Shown: in pieces, positions 32,571 to 44,576 of the stretch
Numbering within the stretch: position 1 is the first letter of the stretch
Layout: each line of letters starts with the position of its first letter
NCBI RefSeq assembly: GCF_003171515.1
Contig: NC_089393.1
Span: 310,001 to 374,000, forward strand
From: Pyrenophora tritici-repentis
Taxonomy: Eukaryota > Ascomycota > Dothideomycetes > Pleosporales > Pleosporaceae
Direction: 5' to 3'
Length of the DNA stretch: 64,000 bases
The notes under the pieces: model-generated
What the model was told of the DNA's origin: nothing
What the model saw: the letters and a program-made list of their open reading frames with translations, nothing else
Database searches by the model: none
Program-made: the position numbers and the translations under genes

Positions 32571-33273
32571 ACTGTATAGTTCAACGTCTTCATTGGGAGC
32601 AAGCATACAGCACACGACAACATAAGCAGCGTGTATGGGGGAGGAGAAAGGTCTGGAGGGAGATGGCAGTAGTATGGGGTTGTCGGAATCGCTGCGGGAA
32701 TGCGGAACCACGCTGGGTCCACACTAGCAGGTGGGTCAGATCCGATGTACCTGCTGATGATCCTTGTCACCTGCATGTTTGACGGCTTGAACACATGCAT
32801 GGCGCCATGCGCCATGCGCACATTGAATTTAGTTGTTTAAAATGGTTGTATTGATAATTGTCAGGAAGTATGCGGTTCATGGCGCGCATGCTTCGCTAGC
32901 TGATACTGTTCACACCTCCCCTTTCAATACTGTCTCATAGTCTGAAAAAGCGAGAGCAATTTCCAAGACTCCCTCCTCCTCCATGGCACGTTGCGTCGCG
33001 TGCGAGCTGTGTCGAACCCTCAGTCTCTTGTCATATCCTGCGTGTTCATGGCTCGCAAGAGTGTCATCCGTACCGTAATCCTTTTATGCACCTACCATGC
33101 CCAGTCAACGCCGATCGCTATGCGTGAAGCCATTCATTGTGACTAACCAAACTCCCACGCTAAGCGCATAGCAAATTCTGATGAAACAGGTGTTGTGGGC
33201 TTGTCGCGGAGCTCGAGCAGCAAGCCCTTGAGACCTTGCGAATGTTGCAATGCGAACTCTCCTCTAAACGCCC
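32571..33273. other. Intergenic region upstream of the transporter
   Basis: About 700 bp between the transporter (minus) and the end of PBP1 (minus). It contains the palindrome GCATGGCGCCATGC at 32797-32810, noted as a finding. No gene or RNA is supported. Confidence 0.4.
32799..32808. promoter_or_regulatory. ATGGCGCCAT palindrome (CYS-3 consensus-like)
   Basis: This ten-base palindrome lies about 230 bp upstream of the transporter start and fits the published CYS-3 consensus ATGRYRYCAT. A chance match cannot be excluded. Binding is not shown. Confidence 0.2.
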
Positions 33274-36200
33274 TCATTTAGGTTCGTTGCTGCCGTCCGG
33301 ACCGACATTGGCAGGTCCAGTCGGTGGAACCTGTGGCCCTGTTGAATGCTGTTGCATCATAGGCTGAGAGTAACTTCCACTTGGTGTACCGCGGTGCTGT
33401 TGAGGGAATTGATGATGCTGTTGAGGCGAGCCGTAATGGCCACTCTGATATGGCTGAGCATAAGGTCCCCGCATTGGCGTCACTACAGGAGGGTTAGGTA
33501 CGTACATGTGTCGTGGACGTGTGTACTTACTGGATCCTGGCTGCATTTGGTACATCTGAGGAGCTGGCGCGCCGGGTTGCATGTACATCATAGGCGGCTG
33601 CTGGTGGTGTCCTTGTTGAGACCCCTGGTGGCTCATCATTGGTGCGCCTGGCCTTGGACTTGGGAATCCATTAGCACCAGGACCAGGCATGTGTCCGTAC
33701 TGGGGGTACGCAGGGCCGGGGGCGGGAGAATACATCTGCATCTGGGGATTACCCGGCATGCCCATGAAAGGCCCATTCGAAGGCTGATTTGTCATCATTT
33801 GACCTCCCATTGCTGGCCCTTGGGGATTGATGAACTGGCCCCCTTGTGCGTTGCGCATCGTGACATGCTGAACGTTAGGACTCATGCCATATTGTGGAAC
33901 TTGCACCTGCTGGGGATAACCTGGCATTTGCTGTGGCTGTGCACCATACATGAAGGGTGCCATAGGCCGTGGCGAAGGTTGGACCGAGGACTGTGAGTGT
34001 GAATATTGCATGTGCTGAGCTTCATAATGATGCTGGTTCTGTCCGAGGTGAGGCTGCACTGGAGGACCACGCGGTGTGTGTTGAGGTGTTGGTCCCTGTG
34101 CCATACCTGGGGCTCCCTGGAGATGAGGTGGCAGTTGATGCTGATGCGACATGGGCCCGTTCGCCATGACATGTTGTGGCGCTGATAATGGTGCAGGCGG
34201 AGGAGCATGCTCAAACAACTGCTCGTACCCCTTGTTCGTATTCGATGACGGGAAATCCCAGGTAGGGGGGGTCTTGAATGGGGGCGCAATATCGGAGTGG
34301 TGAGGCTTGTCGCTTGCTTGCGCCTCCTTTTCCAAGCGTCCAATGGCATTGAAAGTGGTTGGCCCATCCAGAGACTTCACAGCAGGACGATGGCCGCCGA
34401 AGAAGCTAGTGATGGGAGGCTTGCGAACTTCTTGTCTTGATGAGTTCGGGCGGGGGCTAGAGCTGGCACTTGGGTTTCCACCAGGCTGGAAGGTGCTCGC
34501 GGCGGGGTTAGGTTTAAATTCATGAGCACGAACGTTGAACCTCGTGGAGACGCTGGAAGAGGGCGTCTGGGCTCCGCTCGAGGGCTGCGAAGGGCCAGTG
34601 GGAGGCATGCGCATATCTTGGGCGGGTATGGGCTGGGGGACACCGTTGTAGGGCTGGGCACCTTGCTGTTTGTGCTGTTGATGATTGAGCTGCAGGCGAG
34701 TGCTGAGAAGTCCTTGAGCGCGGGGAGGCAGTTGATTCATGCTTTGATGAGAACTCCGCATGCTTGCGGATGCATAGGCAGGTTGTCCCGGTCGAGGACG
34801 CTGATTTTGTTGGCGATCCATGGTTGCGCTGGGGGAAGCCTGGGTGGATTCAGGCTTGGCGGCTGGCCGTGCCACCGTTTTAGGGTCTACAGCACTGCTC
34901 GAGGCCTTTGGAGGTGTCGTCTTCAGCTCTTGCGCTTGTCTGTTTGCCTTGTCGACGATGGCTTGCTGCTTTGTCTCGTCCTTAGCGAGTATGGGAACCA
35001 GATCAGATGGTACGGGTGTGCTGAGCTTGAAGTTCTGGGCGAATTTCTTCAAGTCGTTCAGTTTCACGGCCTTGTTCTCTCTAGCAAAAGCCCTCTGGCG
35101 ATCCGAAATGCGTAACTTTTCCGCAGCTGAAAACTGCTTGAAAGAATCGAGGAGGTCATGCTCAACATTAGTCGTTGCGTCGTGAGGTCGCCCCGATTTC
35201 CGGGGAGGAATGGCGGCCACGCCAGACTTGATCGCGCTACTTGGCTTCTGGAGTTGCTCAGTGATAGCCTTGTGCGCATCGACTGCTTTTGGTGCAGCCT
35301 TTGGGGGTTCCTTGGCTGCCTCTGGTACTTTGGCCGGCTCGGGTACAGCAGCAGCAGGAGCCGCAGCAGGGGCAGCGGGGGCAGTGGGGGCAGCAGGAGT
35401 AATAGTAGTAGTAGTAGCAGGGCTTGCGGCGCGCTGTGCTGCCTGCGAGCCAGGTCGCGCAACAGATGAAGAAATGATGGCGGGATCCACAGGGGCACCA
35501 GGAACTGTTGCTTGGGCGGCAGGCGCACGCCTTGCAGGAGGAGTGTATCGATTGGACTGGCCACTTGCGAGGGATGGGTAATCTCTGCGTACTCCGCTGT
35601 ATTTGTCCTCCTCGTCGCCATTGTCATCGGCAGGGTTGTAGCCACCTCGCTCCTCACGAATATGGGAATTGGTCGCAGTGCTGCCCTCAATCTCCCGGGC
35701 AATCTTCTCGGCACGAGCAGCCCTCTCGGCATACTGTGGGTCGTTCTTGTTGATGGTGGTAGTGTAGAGATTCTCATCGTAGTTGCTCTTGACACCAAAC
35801 AGACGCTCGTTGGTGGAGAATTGGTCCCATTCGGCCGTACGTCCGGAGGATTCGAGAGACATGTTGGGATCGACCTCTGACGGCTCCCACTTCTGAAGGT
35901 CACGTTCGCGGATGGCGAGTTTGCCGGAAATGTCAGTGTCGGTACGGAAACCTGAGGTGCCTATGACGGTCAGTTACGGCAATATTATCAAACAGAGACG
36001 TAAGCCTAGACATACCATTTTGAGTCTTGGCCTGGGACTTGTCAAGCACGACGTTATTGACATTGAAATCGGCAACATCGCTCATGTCAAACGACATGAC
36101 ATGGTAGTCGCCCTTACCAACGTAGTCCTCGGAAGCCTCGGCGGCACCGTTGGTCTGCGCGCTGGTAGCGGGCATCAGCTTCTTGACCATCTTGAAGACA

Positions 36201-36829
36201 TATCGTAGTTCGCTAGGGTCCAATGAGGTGCCTGATAGCACACCGGAGTACTTTTCTCCATTTTTGAGTGTGATGATGCCCGGAAGACCCTAATCATGAC
36301 CATCAGCTGTGTCCCTCGGCGCCACATCAAGCAACATCCGTCACTTACAGTCAGGTTGGCCAGCAGGTACATCATCCGATCACTGAGGTGCCTCATCGGA
36401 GTAGGTGTTTCGCCGGAGGAGGCCGGCGAGGTTTGCGAAGGCTTAGGGGAGTTTACGGCACCGTTGGAGGTGGCAGTGCTTGTGGGTCGCTGAGTGAGGG
36501 GATTGGTGCCCTGAGTCCATGCCGTTTTGGCAGGAGGTTTCCTACAAGTCGCCAAGTCAGCATTGCGCCAGGTGCGGGTGAGGGCGAGAATGGTCGAGGG
36601 GAGAGCGTTGCAGAAGTCGGTAATTGAGCAGCACACACGGCGAGGGTAGCATCTACTGGCCAGCGCAGTCGCACCGTGAGTCCATGTGACCTTGCAGACG
36701 TCACACGAGTATATCCCGCATTGCGGTAGCTGTGTCTACGGCGCTCTCGAAGCATTTGTGGGCGGGCCATGGTGCTCACAGACGGGACCAGAAAGGGCTT
36801 CACGAGCACTTGCAGGGTTGGGTCTAGTG

Positions 36830-36884
<55 letters not shown>

Positions 36885-37082
36885 TGTTTGTGTGTTTGTG
36901 TGTATGTGTGTATGTGTGCGGAGAGTATAAGCTTACCTCTGACCGCCGTCAATGGGACTGCCGGGCTTTCGCTGTGCGTCGATTCCTTTGCCTGCTGTGC
37001 TCATCTTCAGTTGCCTGCCGGAATTGGAGGCCTGGTTCAGAGCATTGGAGGAACTATTCGGGGTCGCGGCGGCAGTGGACAT
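33274..37082 (-). CDS. pbp1: Ataxin-2/PBP1 homologue (poly(A)-binding-protein-binding protein)
   Basis: Five exons on the minus strand, 36937-37082, 36541-36349, 36289-36016, 35960-33531 and 33482-33274, encode 1083 aa. An Lsm-like fold begins near residue 113 (GLPGIITLKNGEKYSGVLSG). The LsmAD domain (SLESSGRTAEWDQFSTNERLFG onward, about residues 238-310) follows, then a very long Gln/Pro/Met-rich disordered C terminus. This is the ataxin-2/Pbp1 architecture: the protein binds Pab1, scaffolds stress granules and restrains TORC1. Intron 1 (395 bp) carries a (TG)n microsatellite. The last intron (48 bp, 33483-33530) has perfect GTAAGT/TAG ends and is a multiple of three without a stop, so retention would insert 16 residues. 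Divergent to BUD6. Confidence 0.88.
36832..36920. repeat. (TG)n microsatellite in PBP1 intron 1
   Basis: About 50 bp of uninterrupted GT units, followed by degenerate TTTGTG/TGTATG units. It lies inside the 395-bp first intron of PBP1 and is probably length-variable between strains. Confidence 0.9.
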
Positions 37083-38359
37083 GGATGGGCGAGGCGGGCG
37101 CGGGCAAGCTCGGTAGCGTGGGTAAGCTCGGTAGCGTGGGTTGGTGTGTGGGTGCGGGAAGGCGCGATGGGCGGGAGAAGGAGCGATGGACGGCGGGGGA
37201 GGCAGGAGCTCCAACTCGTGGGTGAGAGCAGCGCAGGGCACTCAATGCTGGAGCAAGCACAGCGTGGTCGAGCAATCGAGTGAGAGAGCCGTGCGGCCGA
37301 ATTGCGGGTGTATAGGAGGCTGTGCCCGAATTACCAGCCAGAAGTCCAGAGTGAGGTGCACGCCAAGCGGATCGACTGGATGAAACAAGGTGCGGGAGCT
37401 AAGTAAGCCAGCCTCAGGCTGCAGCCGTGGATGCTCCGACGACGGCTTGAGGGCTCAACGGGCAAGACTGCTATCGGCCTTGTCTCGCAAGAGATGATGA
37501 GGGTTTGAAAGGGGACAGATGGCCTCTCGTGAGAATAGTGGAGCTGATGTCTGTGACAGCTGCGCAGCAGAGCCCTCTGTCTGGCTCACTGCAAGGCCGC
37601 TATCATGTCCGCCTGCGCCCTCTCTCGTGGCATCAACCTTGCGCCGTCGCGGGCACTATGTACAAAACATGACCGCCCCAGGCCTCGCTCATGATGCTGC
37701 CGCTGTAAGAGGTGCGCGCGCCAAACAACACACACACGTCGCATGTACAATTACGGGGCAACACCTGTTCGTTATGCCTCAACCATGCTAGACGTGCTGC
37801 CCGCTGCCCAAGTGGCTCCCCCAGCCCACCACCACCCACGCACCCACCCAGCAGCAGCAGTTGAGGCCGGACACAGACCGTAGCCTGCAGCTCAGGTCCG
37901 ACAAAGGCCGTAGTCACCACTCTGTTTCTGCGCTACTGCGGGGGGTTTGCAGCAGCTGTCAAGACTCATGTCACGAAGCAGCCAAGCGTCAAGAGGACGT
38001 CGCATCCATGTTCCATGCCACCATGACTGCCGTTAGCCGTCCATCAGGGCCTATCAGCAGCCATGCGTAGAATAACATCAACATGTAGACGCTACTGTCC
38101 GTTGTGCCAGCAGACTTTGTTTTTCATATACATTATCACAGACACTCGCACGATACAGGCAATATAGTGGAGAATACATGCCGTGTGAAACAGGTGCTGG
38201 ATCCATGCACGTGCTGCCCAGCCACTCCATACCAGCTAGCCCGGGCATCAGACCCAACGACGTCGCCATCACTACCGAGCGAGCGTGTCGTGCTCTCGCG
38301 CCCCGTCACCCGGCCATTCACTCTGCTGCTGCACACCTGCGCCAGTCGCTGTGCCCATC
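37083..38359. promoter_or_regulatory. Divergent intergenic region PBP1/BUD6
   Basis: About 1.28 kb between the start codons of PBP1 (minus) and BUD6 (plus), holding both promoters. A tandem-like GGTAGCGTGGGTAAGCTC pair lies near 37113-37140. ORFs at 37519-37791 and 38078-38272 are not convincing. Confidence 0.4.
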
Positions 38360-41300
38360 ATGACCGAAGAGGCTTCCTCCATACGCTCTTCTCAGGGGTC
38401 ATCACGGCGTGCGCCCAAGAATGTAGGTGTAGGTGCTGCGTGGGCCTCTCCCGCATTCCGCGCCAAACTCCCACCATGTCCATCTGTCGCTAACTTGGCC
38501 TGAAATGCAGCCTCAGCAGCAGCTTTCACAGATAGAAAAATCAGTTACCCATCTGCTGGTTGCCACCAAGCAGCTGCTCGGTCCGTCTGCCAAAGACATG
38601 CCCCGCGCCCACATGCCTGTCTGCTAACACGCTGCAGAGACGTTGACACTATGGTCGCGCGGGACCGCCACCGAGAGCGAGGTCTCTGACGTGTACGTAC
38701 GTCTGGGCTACGAGTTCAACATAGCGTCGCGAGCCTTCAATGCTATTGGCGTTGACACAAATGACCTCGGAAATGTTCCCGAACTCCTTCGTGGCATACT
38801 GGAAGAGACGCTGAGCCAGGAAGCGTCGCAAGCAAGCCTCGACAACTTCCTGCCGCGGATAAGAGATATAATAATAAATCTGCTGCATGGACTGAAGAAG
38901 AAGCAGCAGCGACTACGCCAACGTACAGGAAGAGATGGATCACTTAACGGATCCGGTGGGAGTCCGCGACAGGTCAGCGTGGGGAGTTCTGGTGATGTGG
39001 AAGAAGCACAGCAGCCGCGCTCTGCAAGCACACGCGTGTCTTCGAGAGGAGATAGTCCATCGTTTGGAGGTCCTGAACTCCCTCCACGCTCCTCGTCGGT
39101 TGCTGGAGGCCGAACGTCTCCCAGCAAATACGATCCGCTACCCACGAACCAGAAAGCCAACCGCTCGACTGCCGGAAGCCAGCTCTCCACAGACTCGTCC
39201 ATGTCAAGTACCACCGCCCAGCAGATGCCTGTAATCGCTCCATACCCCGCCGACGACGCTATGCCCAAGCCCCCGGACCCGAAGCCCAACTATGCTGTCG
39301 ACTTTCCTCCGCCTCCACCTCCGCCGAAGCAGGAAGATGCGCTGGCCGCATTGCAAAGAGGAGGCGAGCTAGAGCGGAGGGCCTCACGCAGGTTCTCCGC
39401 ATACCAGATTCAGAAACATCTAGGAACGAATGGCATACCGCTTCCACCTGTGCAGAACTCACCCATACCGAATAGGGGTCGGGATGTGCGTGAATCTATG
39501 AATGCCGTCCGCACACGAGCTTCCATGATGCATAACCGACAGCGCTCTAACCAGAGTCTAGCCCAGCAGCGACCTGTCGTGGACACAAAGTTCTCTTACG
39601 ATCAACCCAACGATGCTTCAAGGCGCATCTCCGAGGAAAGTGCTCAAAGCACAGCACCGAGTATCCCACCTCCCAAGGAGTCTGGTCCTGAAGATAGCCC
39701 CATGCAGAAGACGCCAGAAGACAAGCTCGCCACACCCAGATTCCCTGAAGGTGACCAACTCTCACTGGGTGCAACTCTGAACGGACCACTAGCGGAGCCT
39801 GCTGAGCTCGGATCGGCATCGCCCGTAAAAGAGGAGCCTTCCAGGTCTGCAGCGAACCAGAAAGACTCTTACAGAGCAAAAACACCATCTCCACAACCCT
39901 CGCATTTCATTCCGGAGCAGTCACCTCAGCAAGGAAAGGAACTCACCTTGTTCCTCCAATACAAGAGCAAGATTAAGAAATATGTTTTTGCAGATGGCGC
40001 CGAGCTCTCATCTGCCCGTTTGCAGTTGGCTTTCATCGAGAAGTTTGCCTGGGATACGCACCGCTATGGCGACTTGCCTGAGATTCACATACAAGATCCC
40101 GTGTCTGGTGTGCGATACGAGCTGGAGGACATTAGTGACATCAAAGACAGATCGGTACTAGTCCTCAACGTTGAGCAGCTGGACGAGGTGAAAAGCCACA
40201 TCGACGATAAATTTGGTGGGCTTAGCAAGCTGGTGGAAAGCATAAAGACCGTAGTCGAAGACCAGCAATCGGCTATACAGCGCGTTGCCGAACGCCAACA
40301 ACAGACAACGAAAGAAATTGCGGGCATCGTCGCGGCACCAGTTTCATCCGCTCGCAACTCAGCATTGTTAGCCTCCAGCCCACTTCCATTGGGCAAGGCG
40401 TTCGAAGGCAGCGTTAGCTCAGCCGCTCAACTCAACGAGGTTCAATCCCTGCGCCGCGATCTAGCAGTTGTTCGACAGACATATTCATCTTTTGTGTCGG
40501 ATATCCAGGCCAGCATGTCGACAATACGTACAAAAGCCAGTGCTGTCAAAGCAACAGCTATCAAAGCTGCGTTACCGTCACTTGACGGCGACAGTGGTCG
40601 CGCGTACATCAATACTGGAAAGAAGGCTCTGCAAGACGACTCGGAGAAAATTGTCAACCGAGTGGATGACCTACAAGATCTCGTCGAGGACCTCAGAAAA
40701 GATGTCGTCCTACGGGGTGTTCGACCCTTGCCACGCCAGCTCGAGACTACTGCAAAGGACCTCTCGACAGCCATCGCCGAGCTCAAGAAATTGCAAGATC
40801 TTCTGGCAAAGGAGAAGCCTCTGTGGACCAAGATTTGGGAACAGGAGCTGCAGACTGTGTGCGAAGAGCGAGACATGCTTACTATGCAGGAAGAGCTCGC
40901 AGCCGACTTGCAAGACGATCTTGAGAAAGCGGCACAAACCCTGGAACTGGTTGAACAAGCGACCAAACAGCAGAACCTTGAGAACGAGAAAGAGGCTAGC
41001 GGTAAAAGTGGGATGCGTTCGGCTAGTGGCCGCAACATGCTCAACGCGGTCGCTATGGACAAAGTCGTGGATCCGCGTCAAGCTCGAGATGGTGTTCTTG
41101 GGGAAGTCAAAGCCCTGCAGCCGAACCATGAGAGCAGACTTGAAGCCATCGAGCGGGCTGAGAAGGCACGACAACGCGATCTGGAGACGAGGAACGATGA
41201 CGAGTTCAAGCGCGAGCTTGGTAGCTTTGTCGAGGAAGGCAAGCTTAAGAAGAGTGGTGGTGTCGAAGAAGCTGAGCGTCTCCGCAAAGCAAAGGACGAG

Positions 41301-41501
41301 CGTGCCCGCAAGGAAAACTTTGAACGCGAAGCAGCCCGTCAACGGGCCAAGGCCGAGAAGCAACAACGGGAGGCAGAAGCTGCTGCTGCCGCGGCTGCAG
41401 CTGCAGCAACGAATGGCGATGGCGCCGAAGGCCAGAATGGAGAAGCCGAAGCCGCAGAGAACCCAGAGGAGGCTAAAGGAGATGAAGGTGGTCCTGCCTA
41501 G
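38360..41501 (+). CDS. bud6: BUD6/AIP3 polarity protein
   Basis: Three exons, 38360-38422, 38511-38580 and 38638-41501, encode 998 aa; the second donor is GTCCGT. The N terminus has the conserved block QLSQIEKSVTHLLVATKQLL then ETLTLWSRGTATE (about residues 22-57) and RLGYEFNIASRAF. The AIP3/Bud6 domain starts near residue 479 (LTLFLQYKSKIKKYVFADG) and continues through coiled coil to the end, with an alanine run (about residues 958-967) and an acidic tail. BUD6 activates formins and binds actin at sites of polarised growth. The start MTEEASS is the only ATG giving the family N terminus. The single large reading frame at 40468-42240 in another frame overlaps it and is coincidental over most of its length. 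Confidence 0.88.
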
Positions 41502-41629
41502 ACACCATCTTCCATCAATCTCTAGCCTTCTTATCTGTGTTGAGCTGATGCTTAGGTCTAGATCTTCCGAAAAGGCAGTTCACCGTCCGGCCGTGGGTAA
41601 AAAGCGGCGCCGTGCCCTTGTCGACGCAG

Positions 41630-42240
41630 ATGAAATTCGCAGCTGCCACTGGAATAGACGTGCCCATACCAACTTTACCATGCACGCCTGTAGCAAACGC
41701 AAAGTTACCCAGTCCAACGATTCGATTCGTAGACAAGGACACACCAACCCGAGACACCGCTTCGACCCCCCGAAGTCACAAACGCCATGCCACCACTACC
41801 CGCCACGCCAACCTGTATGCCAGAAACTCCAAGACATACGCCAACACCAACGCCGCTCCTCACCCCCAACCCCTCCACCTCCCGCGGCGGAACTCCCAAA
41901 ACCCCCCCTCTCCCACCGCACCCCAAAGCCCTCCCTTAGCTTCCGCTCCCGCGATAAACCCAGCCCCGGCACGCCACCCTCCCGCCCTAGAGGCATGACA
42001 TTCCCCCACGGCAGCGGCGGTGGTGGTAGTGGCCATGCAATGCACAGTTCTAGCTCGCACAAGACACTGCGTGGGATGCCGCAGACGCCCACGCCGGATC
42101 GCAGCTTGGTGGATAGCTGTCTCAAGGAGAATGAGGAAGATGCGAATGGCGAAGATGCTGATAGTGTTGTTTCTTTCACGCCGAGTACAGGTGGCAAGAA
42201 TATCGCACATTGGTTTTCGGGCTTGCTTGGAAGGTCGTGA
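41630..42240 (+). CDS. Pro/Thr-rich protein with conserved-looking C terminus, apparently frameshifted
   Basis: The strongest part is the 3' end, 41909-42240: Ser/Pro-rich sequence leading to GGKNIAHWFSGLLGRS at the C terminus, with SHKTLRGMPQTPTPDRS before it. Upstream, another frame reads ETPLRPPEVTNAMPPLPATP, CMPETPRHTPTPTP and so on, equally coding-like, from an ATG at 41630 across a possible 48-bp intron (GTAGCA donor) or from the ATG at 41787. The two frames meet at a seven-C run at 41902-41908; one C fewer would join them. I therefore annotate one gene with a probable homopolymer indel. Alternatives are a short real gene in one frame only, or an unusual intron. Function unknown. Confidence 0.4.
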
Positions 42241-43024
42241 GATGGCGTGCGTGAGCAACGCTTAGATTGCGAGCATTCAACGTTCGTTGCTCGTCTCGCT
42301 CTCGCCTTTATCGTTTTCATTCTTTTTACACCCCTTTCTCTCTCTCTCTCTCTCTCTCTTAGTGGCTGAGTGCAGCAGGTGTTGAGTGAGTGAGTGATGG
42401 TCGTCATCCTGTAATATATATATATATATATAATAGCGGCATTGTTGCGGCTTTGCTGCTGTTTTTGGTGCGTTCGGTTTTGATCTTTGTTTTCATGTTT
42501 TTTATATACATAGATTTTCACGAGATTTATGCATAGCAAGGCGTTTTCAAGGTTGGGGGATGGATGGATGGGATGGGATGGGTGGGGGCTAATTGTTGTT
42601 ATGGATGGACAAGGTTGTTAGGAGATTACGATACAGAGAGAGTGCGCATTATCATGGTGAGTTATATATCATATCATATCATCATTATCACGACGAAGAG
42701 AAGAATGTGAAATCATGATTAGTTTCGTCTTCTTCGAGACGAAGTAGTTTATCCCTTTTTTTCATGTATGAATCTTTTTCCGTCTTTTTGATTTCCTGTT
42801 CATCGATTAACGTCTATGCATGAGATGCGAAATCCCTCTCCATAGACAAACCCGATGAAAAGCAGCAGTATTACCGTGCGCCGTATACGCCAAGAGTCCT
42901 CATGAATGACCCATTCCGCTCATCACATTGCCGGATATCGCCCGCCAGAACGCCGATATTGATGCAAATGCTTAATGTACCATGGTTGTTCCATGTGTAG
43001 TGCCCTTGGTCTAGTACAGAGTCT
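42241..43024. other. Microsatellite-rich convergent 3' region
   Basis: Holds a (TC)n run at 42337-42359, a (TA)n run at 42415-42432 and a GGATG-rich stretch at 42557-42582. It probably contains the 3' UTRs of the Pro-rich gene and LST8. No gene is seen. Confidence 0.6.
42337..42432. repeat. (TC)n and (TA)n microsatellites
   Basis: The (TC)n block of about 11 units starts at 42337. The (TA)n block of nine units is at 42415-42432. They are likely polymorphic and of no evident function. Confidence 0.85.
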
Positions 43025-44177
43025 CTAGTTACCAACAGCAGTATCGTTTAGCGCGACACAGACAGCGCCGCGATGATGACCGTTGTACTGGCGAATGATG
43101 CTCTGTGTGCCTAATTCCCAAAGCCGCGCGTAGTGGTCAGAGCAAGCGGTCACAAGGTAGGCTGAGTCGGCCGAGAAGGCGCAATCCCAGACCCACCTCT
43201 GGTGACCATGTAGTGTAGTCTCCAAGGGGAAGGCGGCGGGGTCACGCTCGCTAGCTGACGGCAGGTTGTCGGTGGGCATTACATTATGCGGGGCTGAAGT
43301 ATCGACGGACCAGATGCGAGCGGTGTGGTCGGCGGAGCAGGTGGCTAAATGGCGGACGTCGGGAGAGAGGAGCACGCGGGTGATGTAGGTGGTGTGTGCG
43401 ACGAATTTGCAAATGGGAAGGATGGAGGTCGTGTCGCTACGCTGGATCATACGCCAAACGTAGACATTGCCCTATCGTGTCATGTTAGGAATTGCTCGAG
43501 GACCAAGAGTGAAATGAACAAACTCACGGCATTGTTCCCTGCGCAAACCATACTACCGTCGCTAGCGACAGTCACGCTGGCCACGCTAACGTCGTCTTCG
43601 GGGATGAGCTGGTGCGAACATTTGTTCTCGCCCAGGTCCCAGATCTTCACATTACCACCGCGGTCACAGCTGATCAGCTCGCCCTGGTTTGGATGGATGA
43701 CAACATCGTTGACGGGGACTCCGTGGGTGTAATTACGCTGCACATTTCCACTGCGCGTATCCCAGATCTTGACCGTGCCATCTTCGGATGAGGTGACGAG
43801 CCACTTAGACTCACAATGAAATGCGACACCGGTGATGTTAGAGGTATGGCCGTCGAAGGTGAGGATGGCGTTGGGGTTGGTCGACTTGATATCGTATAGC
43901 TTGACTGTATGATGGCCGGCAGCCGCAAGGTAGCGCTTATCGGGCGAGATACATAGGCGATTGACTTGGGAGTCTGGGTGGGGAATCGTGCGCGAACATA
44001 TTCCAGACAAAGCTTCCCAGAAACTAGTCCTATTGTTAGGATGGAAGGAGGCTTGAGAGATTATAGATACAAACGGACCGTATTGTGTGGTCGTAACCAG
44101 CTGTATTTGACGTCAGTGTCTACCTGTCAAGGTGGGCTAGGGTAACTGTACGGACCTGTACACAGGATGACCGACAT
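43025..44177 (-). CDS. lst8: LST8, WD40 subunit of TOR complexes
   Basis: Four exons, 44156-44177, 44079-44100, 43528-44023 and 43025-43471, encode 328 aa. The first two exons are only 22 bp each, and introns 1 and 2 both begin GTCCGT. Together they spell MSVILCTAGYDHTIRFWEA, the conserved LST8 N terminus, so the micro-exons are well supported. Seven WD40 repeats are visible (for example GHTSNITGVAFH, SEDGTVKIWDTRSG, DRGGNVKIWDLGENKCS, CSADHTARIWSVD, GHQRWVWDCAFSADSAYLVTACSDH). LST8/mLST8 binds the Tor kinase domain in TORC1 and TORC2. The C terminus is VALNDTAVGN; a further short terminal intron cannot be excluded. Confidence 0.9.
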
Positions 44178-44576
44178 TCTGGTCGGTCAGAACAGTTTAT
44201 TCTGTCTATGATCTATTAGAAACAATTATTGTTTTAACTCCAAGGGTTTTTGTTAGTACAGCGAAGCGAAAAGGTTAGTGGTGGCCGATAATGCGAAACA
44301 TGTCGCGCGCGCCTGCTGTTGTGATTGAAGAGGGAGCTTCGCGTTGAGGGGAGTCGGAGATAAGTTGGGTTGGAGTTGCTCGGGAGTGCTTGGACCAACC
44401 TTCAGCCCTACGGCGGTCAGCCTATAGCGGCCTAGCGTCGTGTAATGCTTCCTGTCAACTCTGACAGTCAGTGTCATGATGAATTCGTACTCAGTACCCT
44501 TAAAATCAGGTGATGATATTACGTATCGTAAGATACCAAGCATCAGTCTAGACTCCATCCCCAGGAGCCTTCCAAT
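44178..44576. other. Region between LST8 and the FMN oxidase gene
   Basis: 400 bp upstream of LST8 and just downstream of the next minus-strand gene. A minus ORF at 44253-44558 (101 aa) has no family features and is not annotated. Confidence 0.4.

Noticed and set aside
40468..42240. 590-aa plus-strand ORF overlapping BUD6
   Set aside because: Over 40468-41501 it is the wrong frame of BUD6, whose own frame has the AIP3 domain. Only its end after about 41909 is protein-like, and that is annotated as part of a separate gene.
44253..44558. 101-aa minus-strand ORF between LST8 and the FMN oxidase
   Set aside because: No family similarity or conserved motif; probably non-coding promoter sequence.
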